DNA of 64,000 nt from Larix kaempferi (GCA_027924585.1 BSBM01000711.1:7327001-7391000), one strand, 5' to 3'; positions 39,401-54,400 are shown, counted from the stretch's first letter. The notes: a model not told the origin generated them from the sequence alone. A program made the numbers and translations.

Positions 39401-42400
39401 TGTTGGAGACTGTCTAATCCTAACAAGTGAAAAAAGATTTTTCACTCCTAAGATTTTTACCAGCTAAGATTTTTACTTGCCATCAACCATACACTCCTAA
39501 CCTTCCCTTTGTTCTTTCTCTGAAAATCAGAATGCTTGACAAAAGGAACATCAGCAATGTAAATATTGTGACTTTCTCATGAGAAACGAGAAAGAAAAAG
39601 TAAAACATTGGGCCAGGTCTCTGATAAAACACTCTATCAGAACTAGGTAGTAATTTTGAGAAAATTGTACTACTAAAGGGAACTACCTCCTTTAGTCTAT
39701 CTTGTTTGACTTTCAGTACAAATCAACACGTTAGGTTGTACAAACTTGTTAATTTTGTTAGTTTTTCTACCAATGCAGACTAAATCTACGAGAAACAGGT
39801 TAAAACAAAGTAAAAACATCCACGTTGGAATCCAGGTATCCAAACCAACCCTTGACAGCCAGTTAATTAATCAACGAGTAATGTTATGCAGAGTATACAA
39901 AAGCAAACCACATCAGAGTGTAGCTTAAGAGATCCAGCTGTATACTACATGATTAAAAACAAAAAGGAAAAAATTTAAGAAAACTTTGGGAATAAAAGGA
40001 ATTAGAAGAAAGAATTTCCTTACCAATGGTAACATTGCTGCCAATTATTGTTGGAAGGGCACTTCTACTAACTTTGGTTTTTGCCACATGGACAAGGGTG
40101 TGGTCCTGTATATTTGTTCTAGACCCAACTGTAATGCTATTAACATCTCCTGCAAAACAGTAAGCGTTCAAATGATTAATAATAAATGATTTAATATTGC
40201 TCTCTTAGGTAATTTAGTCTAACAAGTCCCTTTATGTTTTTAATAACTCTAAATTTCTGAGGCACTATCACATGAAACTAATGTTTGACTAAAAGCCATC
40301 TTTCTCCACTTGTAAACTAAGTTTGCAGAAGCATGGGTGCAGGTGCCGGTGAGGGAGCAGGTACAGGATCGACAGATTTCCAAATTTTACGAATCAGGGA
40401 ATAGTCAATGCACAAGTTTACAAAAATATCTCTGTGCGCAAAAAACAGACAATATATAAGTTGTACCAAGCATAATGATACCACCATTAAATTTTAATAA
40501 CAATTTGTCATTTTTGAGGCCAAGCACTGGAAGGTTTGATTCATGTTTATTGAAAGAATTTCACAATTTTCTGCACCTTTCTATAGATTTCACAACAAAC
40601 AAACAAAAAAGAGAAATGTATCATATATTACTTCATGGAACAACAGGATTAGAAGGACATTTCCATCCTAAAAATGCCAGAAATGCTAGCATATTAACAT
40701 GTGCCTCCAAAGGAGGGATAAATGATACACTGTTCATGTTTATTGGAAGAATTTCAGAATTTTCTATGCGTTTCTAACGATTTTAGAAAAGGAAAAAAAA
40801 AAGAAATGCATCATATATTATAGAGAGTTACAGCAGTCTAACAACAGGATTACAAGCAAATTTCCATCCTTAAGATGACAGAAATGCTAGCATATGAGCA
40901 TGTGCCTCAATAGAAGGGGATAAATGTTGATTTTTGTACCTAGGAAAGTGTTCCCCTAGTGACTTTTTGCCTAAGTCACTTAAAAGGGGGAAATAAAGTG
41001 ACTCTTGCATTAAAAATTTAAATGACTTGAGATGAGCATTTAATTAGACTTTAGAACATAAAGTCACTTTTTGGAAGATTTTAAGTGAAGTGAGTAAAAT
41101 TAATTTTTATGAGATTTAATGAGCAATTAATCTCATCCACACATCTAACGAAATCTCCACCGTTGGATTAGATGGCCATTCACTTACCCTATGTTTTCTC
41201 CAAAAAAGCAAGAGGAGGCAAAACACTTTCACTTTTGCTGAAGAAAGTGAAGAAGAGAGAGTCGGCACAGAAATCGAGGGAGGCATTTGAGGAAATTTCA
41301 GCTGGCACAGAAATCGAGACAGCTAGAAGAACATTAAATGCACGGCACAGATTTCGAGGCAGCAATTATTTAGTACAGCATAAATCCCGAGTTGGTCGTA
41401 CAATACAGATTCTGGGCACATTTTTCAAGAGAACCTGGGCACACATCCCGAGGCTGGGCACGTTTTTCCAGGAAGGTTGCTGGGCACATTTCCTGAGGCA
41501 AGAAGCATGGATTTCTAGACAGAAATCTGGGCACGTTTTCTTAAAATTTTGAGGCACAGATTTCAAGGTCCGTACAGCTGTACAGACTGTACTTCCTGGC
41601 ACAAAAATTAAGACTGATTTTCTGCACATTTTTCGAGGTATTCAGCACAGATTTCGAGGTGCTGTTCTGGCACAGAAAACGAGGCAGCGGATAGGCACAG
41701 TTTTCAAGACAGCATTTGGGTGTAATTTTCTGGTTGAGATAAGTACATTTTGACTGAAAATTACTGAAGAAATAGAAAATCTCTCTCTCTGACTGGTTTT
41801 CCCCTTGTGGGTTTTTCCAGGGCCATTGGCTAAAATTTCTGAGTCTGAAATATTTTATGGTGTGCATGAATATTTAATTTTCTGCCTGTAAATTTGATTT
41901 TCAGCAGTGTTTTACTTGTCTGAAATTTATGTGTAATTTCCAGCCTTATATAAAATCTGGGTTGGGCATTAAACTATGAAAACTTGACATAAAACCGGGT
42001 GGTTGAAAATCTGAGAAAATTTACAATAAAACATACAATTTTCATGATTATTGGAAGAATTTCATAATTTTCTACGCCTTGAAGATTTTAGAGAAAAAAA
42101 AATGAGAAATGAATCATATATTTAATATTACTACATGTAACAAAGAGAGTTATAGCAATCTAACAACATTACTAATAAATTTCCATCCTAAAAAAACAGA
42201 AATGCTAGCATATGAGTATATCTTTCAATAGGAGGGATAAAACATATTTATAGACAAAACTGAATTTGAATTTAACAAGCAAAGCTAATTCCTGCTTAGC
42301 AAAGCCTTAATTCTGCTAAGCTTGGATGGTTCCTCATCAAAAGTAGCCTTACACCAGTATTTCCACATAAAGCCAATACTGGAGAGCCAAACAATGCGTC

Positions 42401-45400
42401 ATAAATATTTGCAACTGTCCCTAATCATTCAAGTGTCTGTCCACAAGGACAAAACCATTCCAAGAAAGTTAAGCAGTTAAAATATAGTTAAATTCTACAT
42501 GAAACCATGGCTAAAAAGTCTTAGCAGACAGTCATAGTAATCTTTATAAGACATGCTGAATAGTTTCATCTATACCACAAAGCATGTGTGCAGCATTGTA
42601 ACACCAACTTTTTGAAGCCTGGGGTGAGATTTTATTTAAAAATATCAGATTTCAAAAGTTTTCAGAATTCTCAAGCAGCTAAAATCTGCATCCTCAAACT
42701 GTAATGAACTCAATCCTCGGAAACCAAAAACAATTTGACCAACTTGGTCCTAATTCGAAACTAGGCAAAACTAGTTGAATTCTGCCATAAAAAGACACTG
42801 TTTCCAAATGGTTCCAAACACTACCAAATCAACTCAAATTCTCCCAAAAATGGTGTGCAGGGTTTCTACACATCCAAACGCATCCAAATGGCCCACTAAC
42901 CACTTCCAAACAACTGATTATGATAGTTAAACAGAAAGGAACTTCAGCAGCAGAAGCTAGTTATTAACTTATTACAGATTTCTTTACATAGGAAACTAGT
43001 CATGAAATTTGGAACAATTCATGAGGGGAATATTGGAGTTTTTCATTAATTCTTGGACAGAACGTGAGGTTACATCAATGGCTGTTATGACAGCAGAAAA
43101 ATCAGAGAGAGAACTTCTGCAAATGGAAAATTAAAACTACCCAAAGTTCAGAAAGGTGAAGAATGCTGCTCCAAAAATGAGATTTGCCTTCCCAAATTCG
43201 ACCCCAATCTGCAGCACAGCCTCCAATGGACTATTTCGATCTCATTAACAATTATTTGGCCATTATTATTGCAAACTTGTTGCCCATTATTATTGCAAAC
43301 TTGTTGCCTACATCACCCTCCTTGATTTAATTTTAATGTGCATAGTGACTATAGGCAATTTAATTCCCTGATTAATTTTATTTCCAGTCAATCCCATGGG
43401 AATTGGATGGGTTAGTGGAATGATCATAATGGAGCTATGGAGGGGACATTACACAAACTCATACAACACATATGGAAACTACACATAATATGAAAAGGTT
43501 GAACTCAAAGAAACATGTGTTGGTCATTGTCGAGCTCAATTTGAGAAAGATGTGTCATTTTCAACTTCTGCCACTGTTCAGCTGATCAAAACATAAAATA
43601 CAGGTTTTGGGCATTCAAAATTCTTCTTTTCCATCTGAAATATATTTTGAAATGCCATTTTCTCACAAAACTTCTGAAGCCATTCAACAATAACTTTACC
43701 AGACATCTATGCTAAAGCAGCTGGAGCTGTGGTAAGTGAAGAGAAGACAGTAGCTATGATTATTGGTCAGGAATACCTGAGGCATGCTTGATGTTGGCCG
43801 ACTACTTTAAAATTTAATGTAAATAGCGCTGCCCTTTATTGCCATTTTCATAACAGAAAAGCTAATTTCAATTTATTTAAAAAACTTCCTCCCTGTGTTG
43901 TGTTTCTAACAAAGTCCAAGCGAACTGCATCAGAAACAGAAATGTATAGGGAAAAAAGGCTCTAAAATGCGCTCAGAACAGGAAAGGTATTTCAATTTTT
44001 ACACAATTTGCAGAATCCGTGTCTAAACTGGAATTTAACTTACAGCACTCCAAAAAGAACAAGAAAGAGAGAAACAGACAATAAAAATCTTATGGGCCTA
44101 TACATGAGAGACCGGAATAAAGAAGCCAGTTAAAAATGCTAAATCTACATATAGTTAACATATAAGACGTTCAGTACTTACTACTTAGTAAACTGCTGTG
44201 CATTCCCAATCTCTTATTGGTTAATATTATAAATCTGCTTCTGGCGAACATAAAATAAATATAGTAACTTATAAATCTGCTTAGAGTTAATATTATAAAT
44301 GTAGTTATGGACTATGTGATGGATGTACAGTTAACATAGATACTCCCCCTCAGTAACTGTTACTTCTGCTTATGAAAAATTCCCCATCCTGTGATGCCTT
44401 GGAACTACATGCTTCCTTCACCATGATAAATTGAGAACATCCATTATAGACCATCTTGAAAGATACAATCTCCGTCCCTCTCCTCACTGAAAGTAAAATC
44501 CACTGCCTGACTACAATTCACTGATACAACAAGGTAGAATCATCTTAGAGTGCCACTATTGTTCCTCAGTCCCACCCCCCCACCCTCAGCCATAGTTACT
44601 AGCAACCCCTGACATCTCTCTCTCTCTCTCTCTGCACCGGGATCTCCCATCTGTGGAACTTTCTACAAGATATTGGCAAAAAGCAACTAGCTAAACATTT
44701 TAATCAGCTTTAAAATCAGCATAGATTACATCTAGTACTTGCTAAACTAATGAATATTCTAAATCTGATTACTATTAACATTATCTATGGACTGTGTTGG
44801 ATGTAAACTGTAAGTCTAATAATATATATAGTTCCTAACTTCTAGTAACTAAGATGTAAACTTCACCGTTGAGAGGCAAGAAATGCGTTACCTTCTAAGG
44901 CCCTCACTCAGTAGAAGTCCATGCAGGTTGGTTCTATCTCTAGTTTGATGGAGCAACCACAAGGAATAAGGGTTAAACTTGGAGGGTCATGTTGTGAACA
45001 ACAGCGAGGGAAATATAATTATTACATATTAGATAGGAATGGGGAGTGGGATTACAGCAAGAGAATATAATTCTTACATACTAGATAGAAATTGGGAGTG
45101 GGATTACCGCAGATAGAATATAATTCTTACACATTAGATAGGAATTGGAAGTGGGATTACAGCTACGTTACCAGATCTTTAGCCTAAGGGATTGGATCGC
45201 AAATCCCCAGATCGGAGACGAATTTGGATCCAGATCTGCTTGGATCCGCCCTGGTTCCACTCCAAACTGCAGCGTGCTCCTAAGTTGTCGAATGTCAAGA
45301 GGATATGTGTACCAGTTGTGTCCCCACGAGTAAATTTTAATGTAAGAGGCCTGAGAGATCCTAATGCAGGTACATCTGGCGTGGCTCTGTCCACTCAGTA

Positions 45401-48400
45401 AGCACGCGAGCAATCAAGGAAGAAGGCTTGAAATGCCCATCCGCCTGAGTTATGGTGTTGGTCCCTAGAAGTACTAGCTCATCAGGTAAGGCTCCTGTTC
45501 CAGGTGCATGTAGGGTTGGTTTCTCTCCCTTTGGTCGTGACCCTCAAATAGAGGCTCATATAATAGAATGTCGGTGACTATTCCCTCCCATTCGAATAGG
45601 AATAAACGGTTTAAGTGCCGACCCAAAGGGATTCAAGTCACTAGAAGGTGGACTTATGGGTTCCAGCTACATAGAGTGGTCAACAGCAGCAGTGGAAGAC
45701 CAGGTTCAGGGTTCGTTGGGATGGCTTCTTTGTAACCGATGGCAATAGTTATATTAAGTTAAGCTATTAGATTTCACTTTATTCCAAAAACGTTAAGTGG
45801 GTACCTTACAAGCAATAAGTGGGTACTTATACTAGATGTAAGTTCTATTATAAAAAATATAGGTGTGTTCCTAAGTGGACTCCATCACCCAATTGAACTA
45901 TTATATTAAGTTATATTAGACTTTAATTATATCAACTATTATGATTAGAATAATTTATTTTCCACGAAATACATATCCCAAGGAAACTCACCATGCACTT
46001 CCCCTCATTTCGAGGATGGCACCCAGGGTAAACCAAAATATTTAGGGCTCAAGGCCTATACGACAATATACTCATGAAGAGCTCAAAATGTCACTTGAGG
46101 GAATTGATCCTAGGTGTGGAGGATCACCTTTCTCTCAACCACCTGGGCTACACCCAATTGAACTGATTAGACTAATTATTATTTATAAGTATTTTAAAAT
46201 AATTTGTTTTATATAAGTATTATATATTACAAAGATATTTATATATATATATATATTGGATAACCAAAAAGTTTAATATTTTTTAAATGTTTTTCATAAA
46301 TTTTTATTTTTAAAAATTATAAGAAAAATATTTATATTGTCTGTACCAGCCATTTCTTCATCATTTCCGGATCCTGGATTTTTAAAAATCTGGCGGATTC
46401 ATATCCATATCTGAATCCTGGTAAGTTGGGATTACAGCAAAGAAATATAATTCTTACATAACATAGGTTTTGGGGTGGGATTAATAGCAATGGAGAGTTT
46501 ATTACCTGGTTAAATTTTTCTTATGGGTAGCCTTTTTACTTATGATATTGATTTCCTTCCATCCATTCCTTGTAGCTTAAAATAACAAACTGCTGTTAGT
46601 ACTGACAGCACTGTTTGCTTCATTATCAGATTCACCATTCTTCTTCAGGAAGTCCACGCCACTTTTCAGCAATCCCATGCATTATCTATTTCCCATGATA
46701 TGAGCATTTCCCTTTCCCCTTCTTCAATAAACCCCTCTTGATCAAATGCAGTTACATCTCACTTGCTAGGAAAGTAATCCTTCACCTATGAACTTTACCA
46801 CAACACACTAGGACTGGGCAAGAACCATCATTGCCCTGCTGAAATTTTTCATCAATCAATTGGTCTAATACCACATTGGAATTCATCAAGTTACAGCACT
46901 CGGGAAAAAAAGTAAAAAGAACAGAGACATAAAAAGACAGTTAAATGCACACTTCTTTCTACTGAATATCTCCTTCCACAATACAAATTCAAATAGGTTT
47001 TCTCCGTAATTTTGGGAAAGAGCAACCAGCTAAACGTTCTACATCTGCTTTAAATTGGCATAGAATAAATCCAATACTTGCTAAACTAATGAATATTCTA
47101 AATCTGATTAGTAAAAACACAGAACTGTGTTGGATATACAATTCTAATAACATATATCATTCCTAACTTTCTAGTAACTACGATGTGAACATCACTGTTG
47201 AAAGGCAGGTAATGAGTCACATACCTTCCAAGGTAAGTAGGAATCCCTGCAAGTTGGCTCTAATTCAAGTTCGACGGAGCAGCCAAGAAGAAATCAGGTA
47301 AGCTTGGAGGGTCACATTGTTGACAATAGCAAAGATAATAATAATCTTACATAAGCTTAGAGGGTCACATTGTTGACAACAGCAAAAATAATAAAAACCT
47401 TACGTATTAGATAGGAATAGAGGATGGTATTAATAGCAACACAGAGCTTGTATAAAAAGACAAACAAATAGCAGTAACGTTCCATACATTTGTAAGATGA
47501 ATGCAGGGAAATCATCACCAAATTTACATAAACCACATATCTATGTGTACGGAGAAGGTGGAATAGACTATCTCTTGAAGTATCTAACAAAGGAATCAGA
47601 CTAGAACCTATGTACCTGAAGGTCACTACTTTCGAAGAGGAAACAAAAGATAGAGACTTTGTTATAGCTCACTTTGTTATAGCTCTTTCAAAAACAACAA
47701 TAAAGCAATGTCAAAGGAAGACTTAGTTTTAGTGTTTAATTTTTTTGAGCTTTATGCAGGTCAACAGTAGGTAACTGCAGGACCACTTACTCACCAATCA
47801 CAAGTTTATTCATTTAGTTGGGAAATTTAAGAGTTGTACTAAATTTTTAGGGGAAACACCAAATATGCTATCTATGATCATGATGACAGTTGACACTATC
47901 TTAGGATTTAACGTTTAGTTACTGGGAACATCTAGCATGAAGAATATGTGGTTCCCCATTCCAGAGCTGGAATGGAAGGGATACAGCTTGGACATGGCAC
48001 CGAAACATTTCCAAGCCATGTAAAAACACAAAATGGCATTTCTAGGAATGGAATCTGGATACAGCAAACTGTCATTTTGGCATAAATATAAACATATTCC
48101 AATTTTGTGAAAGGTTCTGCCTGCTATAAAGCGTGTTTCTGGCTGGAATGTGTCACTTTCGGACATTAAAAAACGAATTAAAAACCCTAGAAGGAAACGC
48201 TGAAACAGCAGCATATGGATTTTGCACTTTAGCACTCAAATACACCAACACAATAGGGAGGTGGCAGTGTGACCCTCTTTTGTGTTGTGTTCATACATGA
48301 CACACCCAATGATAAAATTGATATCTCTCTACCATTTATTTCTGCTAGACCACCTTCTTTGAGTTCCCCACACCTTAGCCTAGATATATGGCCTCTTAGC

Positions 48401-51400
48401 AATGTCTAGCACTTAGGTAGGGTCCTTGGACATCTTTCCTCTCGTCCTTTGACCCTTGGTCACTGATTTGGTTCACTTTGAGAATTTGGGGCACTCATGT
48501 GGAGTATTTCCTTACTCTATGGGCCAAATTTGGGGTGCATGCCTCCGATTGGGTCCATAGTTAAAATGCTTCATTACAAGTGCACAACAACCCAAATTCA
48601 TTTGGGTTTGCTATTTATAGGGTCAAGTGAGTCAGATCTTCTTTAACCTTTCCAAATTTCAAGGTGCTAAGCAAACCACGAATTTCTTGGTTGTACAACA
48701 ATTATCACTCACAGCTCAGAGAACAAAGAGCTGATTTGAGGGGAAAACCCTTCAATATGACCTCAAAAACTCGCAATATCCAATCAAACTAGGCAATGAA
48801 TTTCCATACAAATCACTCCCTTAACAATTAGTTGGTTGTTCACTTAAGCCTTGAAGTCGTTCCTTCACCTATGTATACCATTCAATTCCTCTTTGTAAAG
48901 TTTTAGCATCTTCTTTGCCCCTCTCTATCTTTCATTATCTTGTAGGTACACACTCAAATTGGCATCAAATCTTGATCTAGCTTACTAATTCATTTACCAT
49001 GCCCTTGGGTTACTTGCACTTGTCTTCACCAACACCTCAACAAGGATCTCCTGCTATCAATTTGGCTCCAACCTTGCAAACTTGTTGTCTCATCCTAAGG
49101 CATCTCAAAAGACACAGCCCTCTCATACCTTCAATGATTCAACCCTACAACTTCAAGGAAGGTTCCAACAAAGCAAGGGCAAGGGAGATATCAAACTCTT
49201 ATGAGTGCAGTTCGGTCTCCATTCAGTACATATTTTTATAGCATTATATGCAGATCTAGTGTTTTTATTACTTTCTATTAGAGATTGGTGCAAGATTGTT
49301 TTGCAAGAGGATCAAGATGTGTGTGGAGGACCGTATAAAAGGGGGATCACTCTCTTAGAGACATGTCACAACTCTCATCTTTAGCCCAAGAAGCTTAAAT
49401 GCCTACAACAACCTAACTTATAACAATACTTAACCATTTCATGCCTAACCACACAACTCATGTTAAGCAACAAATTTCTAAAAAGAGCATGAAAAGAGCA
49501 GAAATAGAACAGAAAGAGTACTCCACTCCTTTAATGAAGAAAATAGATGAATAGAGAGCCTCTTCAAGGGGGAAACCTCCTTATACAATGTACTAAGCTA
49601 AGTCACCGCATTCGCCGGATTTTATGCTTGAAAATCGAAATTCGTCGCATTTTATCCAACAACGAATTTAATAGTTTAAGTTCGTCGGATTTGATGGAAA
49701 TTCGACCACACGCTAGCAGCCGCTTGTTGCCTACTAAGTCTGTCTTAGTTGGATTTCAAGTGAGCCGGCAAAGACTTGAACAATCTAATTGTTCATTATC
49801 AGAGTTCAGAAGTCCATGAGGCCTTCTAGGCCTTTTTTGTTTTTTGTACCACATGTTCATACCCCCTCGGGGAATTTGTAATAATGTGCTAGCATGGTAT
49901 CTTTTTGTAAAAGACTCGGCTTCTAGGACTTAAACGTTAATTCAACTAGCCCAGAGTGTTTTTTGCCTTGGAAATTATTTGTTGTTGAACAAACGACTAA
50001 TAATTTTTGAGTTTTTCACTCAATCCTCCAAAGTTGGGGTGGTCGGCATAATTTTTAAGCCTTAAGAGGTTATTAGAGCATAGGTGTCAATGTATTAAAC
50101 CATGTTAGGCATAGTTTTTGGGTCATATGAACAAGTATTAGGTCCCCATAGGTTTTTTTTATGTTCTAAGAAAAAAATGTTTTTTCGTAAAAACAAGCCA
50201 TTTTTTAATGGTTTGAGTAAAAAAATTGAAAAAGTGATAAAATCATGGTCTAGGAGTTGTTTTGACCATGGGGGTGCTCATTTTCTAACCCAGAGCACCC
50301 ACATTACCCCTAAACCCACTTTCCTAAGTGTTTAGACACTTTATTTTTCATCTATTTTGCAAAAAGTCAAAAAAGTAAAAAATGAGAGAAAAAATGCAAA
50401 AAATTGAGAAAAAATAAAAATCCAAATTTGATGGGATTTGAGGTCAGATTTGGATCAGATTTGGATCAGCTATGTTTGTGGGCATGTAAGAGAGGTTTTT
50501 GGAAATATTTGGGGCAGCTAACATTAAGGAAATAATTCCTCACTTAAGGGGGGCGCATTTCCCCATGAGGGGGGGCACATTTCCCAAGAGTGGGGGGGCA
50601 TCCTTTAAGGAAGTTTGCAGCTTGTTTTCAGCTAATGTATGAGCTGATTTGGGGCTGATTTTTGGCAGCCAAATAAGAGGGAGGCAGCCCCATCTTCTCC
50701 CTAAGGCATGGCACACTCTCTCCCTCAACAAGTGCACCCTCCCCTCTCTTCTTCTTCTATAAGTATTGAGCTCCTCTCTCATTCAAAATTTAGTTAGAGT
50801 TGGATGAGAGAAGGCTTGCTCTTGTAATCTGATATATTATTTTGCATTGAGAATAAAGAAGCTTTGGAGGCTGAAATGTGTAGTGCATTGGTGTGTGAAT
50901 CAACATTGTGATGCTCTTCATATGGTAACTGGTTTCTTCTTTGCAAATTTCTTTCTTATTCTTGTTGTAGATCTTGCCTTGATAATTCTGTTGAATTAAT
51001 AGGAATAGGAAGTTATGAGTAAGCTTACTTTCATTTTCTATTTCATGTATGATTGGAAACCGAAAATTTGCATGTTAAATAGGTTTATTTGCATGTTATT
51101 TTAATTTCTAGTTTATATGTGTTTACAAGATCTCATGGGTATGCAAGTGTTTGTGAATTAGCTTTCAGGTTGCCAAGCTTGGAGGAGGATTGGATCAAGT
51201 TTGACTCCATTCCATCTTCAACAATCTTCATGAACATTGTCCCTCAGCACTCCACAATGAAGCATTCTCAGTTTGATATTTTCTGGCAACAAGCTCTCTT
51301 CTATTTTCTCTTTCTCTCATAAAAATAATTTCTTCTTGGTTACTGTTTTGGGGTACTTTCAGATCTGTTCTTCTTAGCAAGTTATCATAAAATCAGATCA

Positions 51401-54400
51401 GATTTTTTTATGCATAGATCCAAGATAGTTCAAAGTTATTACTTCATTGTTGGGTCTTGCTTGGAAAAGATTATTTAAATAATTTTTTTAAGTCAAATTT
51501 TTAGAATTGTTTAAAGATTTCTTGGAAAAGATTCTTTAAATAATTTTTTTAAGTCAAGTTTTAAGGTTCATATCAAGCAATCAAGTGCTTTATTGGCTGC
51601 CTTTTAAAGGCTGTCCAAGATCCTAAGAGGTTGGCTTTTTAGCCAATCCATCTTAGTTCCTTTTATCAAGTTAACTAGTTTTTTAACTTAGAAATTTTTT
51701 AGTATTTTTTTATTTTGCCCAAATCACTTTTAAAGTGATTTTGGGCAATTGTTCTACTACTATAGTTTGCTGGTTTTTGTATTGTGACAGCAGATAGAAG
51801 GTTTTGAAGCACTCACTTTGACCATTTTGGATGATCCAGAACCTTACTTGAACCTTACCATTCCTTCCTTACTTTGCCTCAAAGAAACCGGATTCGCTCT
51901 AACCCCTCCCCGTGTCCCGAATCGGTCGAATCGGACACAATTCGATATGAATTCGTGTCCGATTCGACTTTCCTTCGAATCCTGATTCGGGACACGATTT
52001 TAAATCGAATCGGACACGAATTTAAAGCGTGTCCCGACTGTCGGACACGAATCGGAAAAACAAGACACGTTATGCACGAAAAAAAGGCGTCCGGGTTTGT
52101 TTAAAAACAGAATTTTGCCTTTCTTTTTGTCATTTGCAAGGAAGCATTTGGTTGAGAGTGAGTTGTATGTGCAGGTGAAGGAGATTTGAAGGCTATCCAT
52201 TGTTTCCAAGCGATTCCAAGTGCATTCCGGTGGATTTGTGGAGAGGATTGCAAGCTCAACCATCACACAAGAAAAGGAATGTCTCAATTAGCTAGGGGCA
52301 AAGGAGAGGGAGAAATGCACCATCTAGGGCCTCCCCTCCTATTCCACCAAGCACAAGCGGTTCTCCTCCTCCGTCAAGTGCTCCATCGGCTGCTAGTGGA
52401 GCTCATTCTATGGCTCCACTTAACCCTATTTTAGCAAGACAACAAGCCCAAGAAAAAAAATACCCTTTGTGGAAGTATGTGACAAGGAAAAATGGACCCG
52501 GGGCAAAGCTTGGTGGGGGAGGCAATGTGTCTTGGAGATGTAATTTTTGCAAGCATGAGTTCATGAGCACATATTTCCAGGTTAAGGGCCATTTGTTGGC
52601 CCTTCCTTCTTATGGGATTTCTTCATGCAAAGCGGTGACTGTTCACCAAAGGAGGGATATGGAAAGAGAGGATTATGTTGGCTTAGGGAAGGTGGCAGCA
52701 GCAAGCAAGAAAAAAGAGGATGATCCTCTTCCATTTTTGAGGAAGTCCTCTAGCACCAAGCCTCCATTTCCACCTAGCATTCATGGGCGTGGGCGTGGGG
52801 ATACTTATCAAACAAGAAAGAGGCAATCTACAGGTGGTCCAATGGATAGGATTTTCCAAAAAGAGGCGCGAGAAGAGGTAGACCTTACTATTGCATTTTT
52901 CTTCTACCTCAACTTCATCTCATTCAATGTTGCACGGTCACCATTGTATTCTTAGACGGTTAAAACTATCTTGGAACGAGCTCCAAATGGTTATGTGCCT
53001 CCTGGTTCAGAGAAGCTTAGAACCACATTGTTGGTTAAAGCAAAGAAGGAGGTAGATAATATTCTTGAGCCAATTAGATCAACATGGCCCTCATCCGATG
53101 TGAGTATTGTTTCTGGTGGATGGACGGATCCCGCACGTCATCCACTCATCAATTTCATGGTATCTTCCCAAAATGGACCGTTGTTCTTGAAAGCGGTGGA
53201 TGCTCTTGGGGAATACAAGGATGCACAATTTATGGGTGATTTATTCATCAAAACCATTGACGAAGTAGGTGTTGAGTTGTGTGTACAAATCATCACGGAC
53301 AATGCACCTGTTTGCAAGGTTGCTGGCATGATTGTGGAAGCTAAATATCCACAGGTATGTTCATTTTGGACACCTTTCATTTCTAATTTGCTCATTGTTT
53401 GAATTTGGTCATTGCAATGTTAGTGTTGTAGAGTCATTGATACATGCTTTTATTGCTCTTACAGGTTTTTTGGACACCTTGCATTGTCCATTCCTTGAAT
53501 TTAGCACTGAAAGCCATTGCTTCAGATGTGGCATGGATTGACAACCTTATTGAGGATGCACGCCATATCCGTAACTTTGTACAAAACCACACAAATGCCC
53601 TCACCATCTACAAACAGTACACACAGCTTTCATTGCTGAAGATTGCAGATACTCGGTTTGCTTCCTCATTCATCATGCTCAAGAGGTTGAGGGAGGTCAA
53701 AACCGCTCTTGGGTCCATGGTGATTTCAGAGTTTTGGGCTTTTTGGAGAAAGACGGATCAGGTTGCTTCACAAAAGGTGAAGGACATGGTGTTAAATGAT
53801 GGTTGGTGGGACACGGTGGATCTTACTATTAAGATCATATCGCCAATCATTTCTTTATTGCGGTTTGCAGACACGGACCAGCCCATCCTAGCAGAGGTTT
53901 ATGAGGGGTGGGATTCCATGATTGAGTCCATGAGGTCCATTGTCATGGAGAATGAGTGTCCCGAGTATGGGACATCGGCAGAGAACTTATGGACCATTAT
54001 TGGGGATATTCTTATCTCCAGGTGGGATAAGAATTGCACACCTTTGCATTGCTTGGCCCACTCCTTGAACCCCAAGTTCTACACTCAGGAGTGGCTCACT
54101 GGTGGATCGAGGGCCTCACACAGAGTCCCTCCTCACATGGATGCAGAGATTGCAAATGGGAGGAAGATGGCACTTAGACGGCTATTTCAGGATAGAGACA
54201 TGCTTGAGGAGGTGGAGGATGGCTTTGTAGATTTTTCCACTGGCACTGGGAGATTTGGAGGCTATGATGTGCTTAGAGATAGGGAGGGTAAGAAACCCTA
54301 TGCTTGGTGGGCAACTCATGGGGCAACATCCCTTATTCTACAGAAGTTAGCCTTCAGGGTCATCTCTCAAGTTACATCATCCTCTTGTTGTGAGAGGAAT

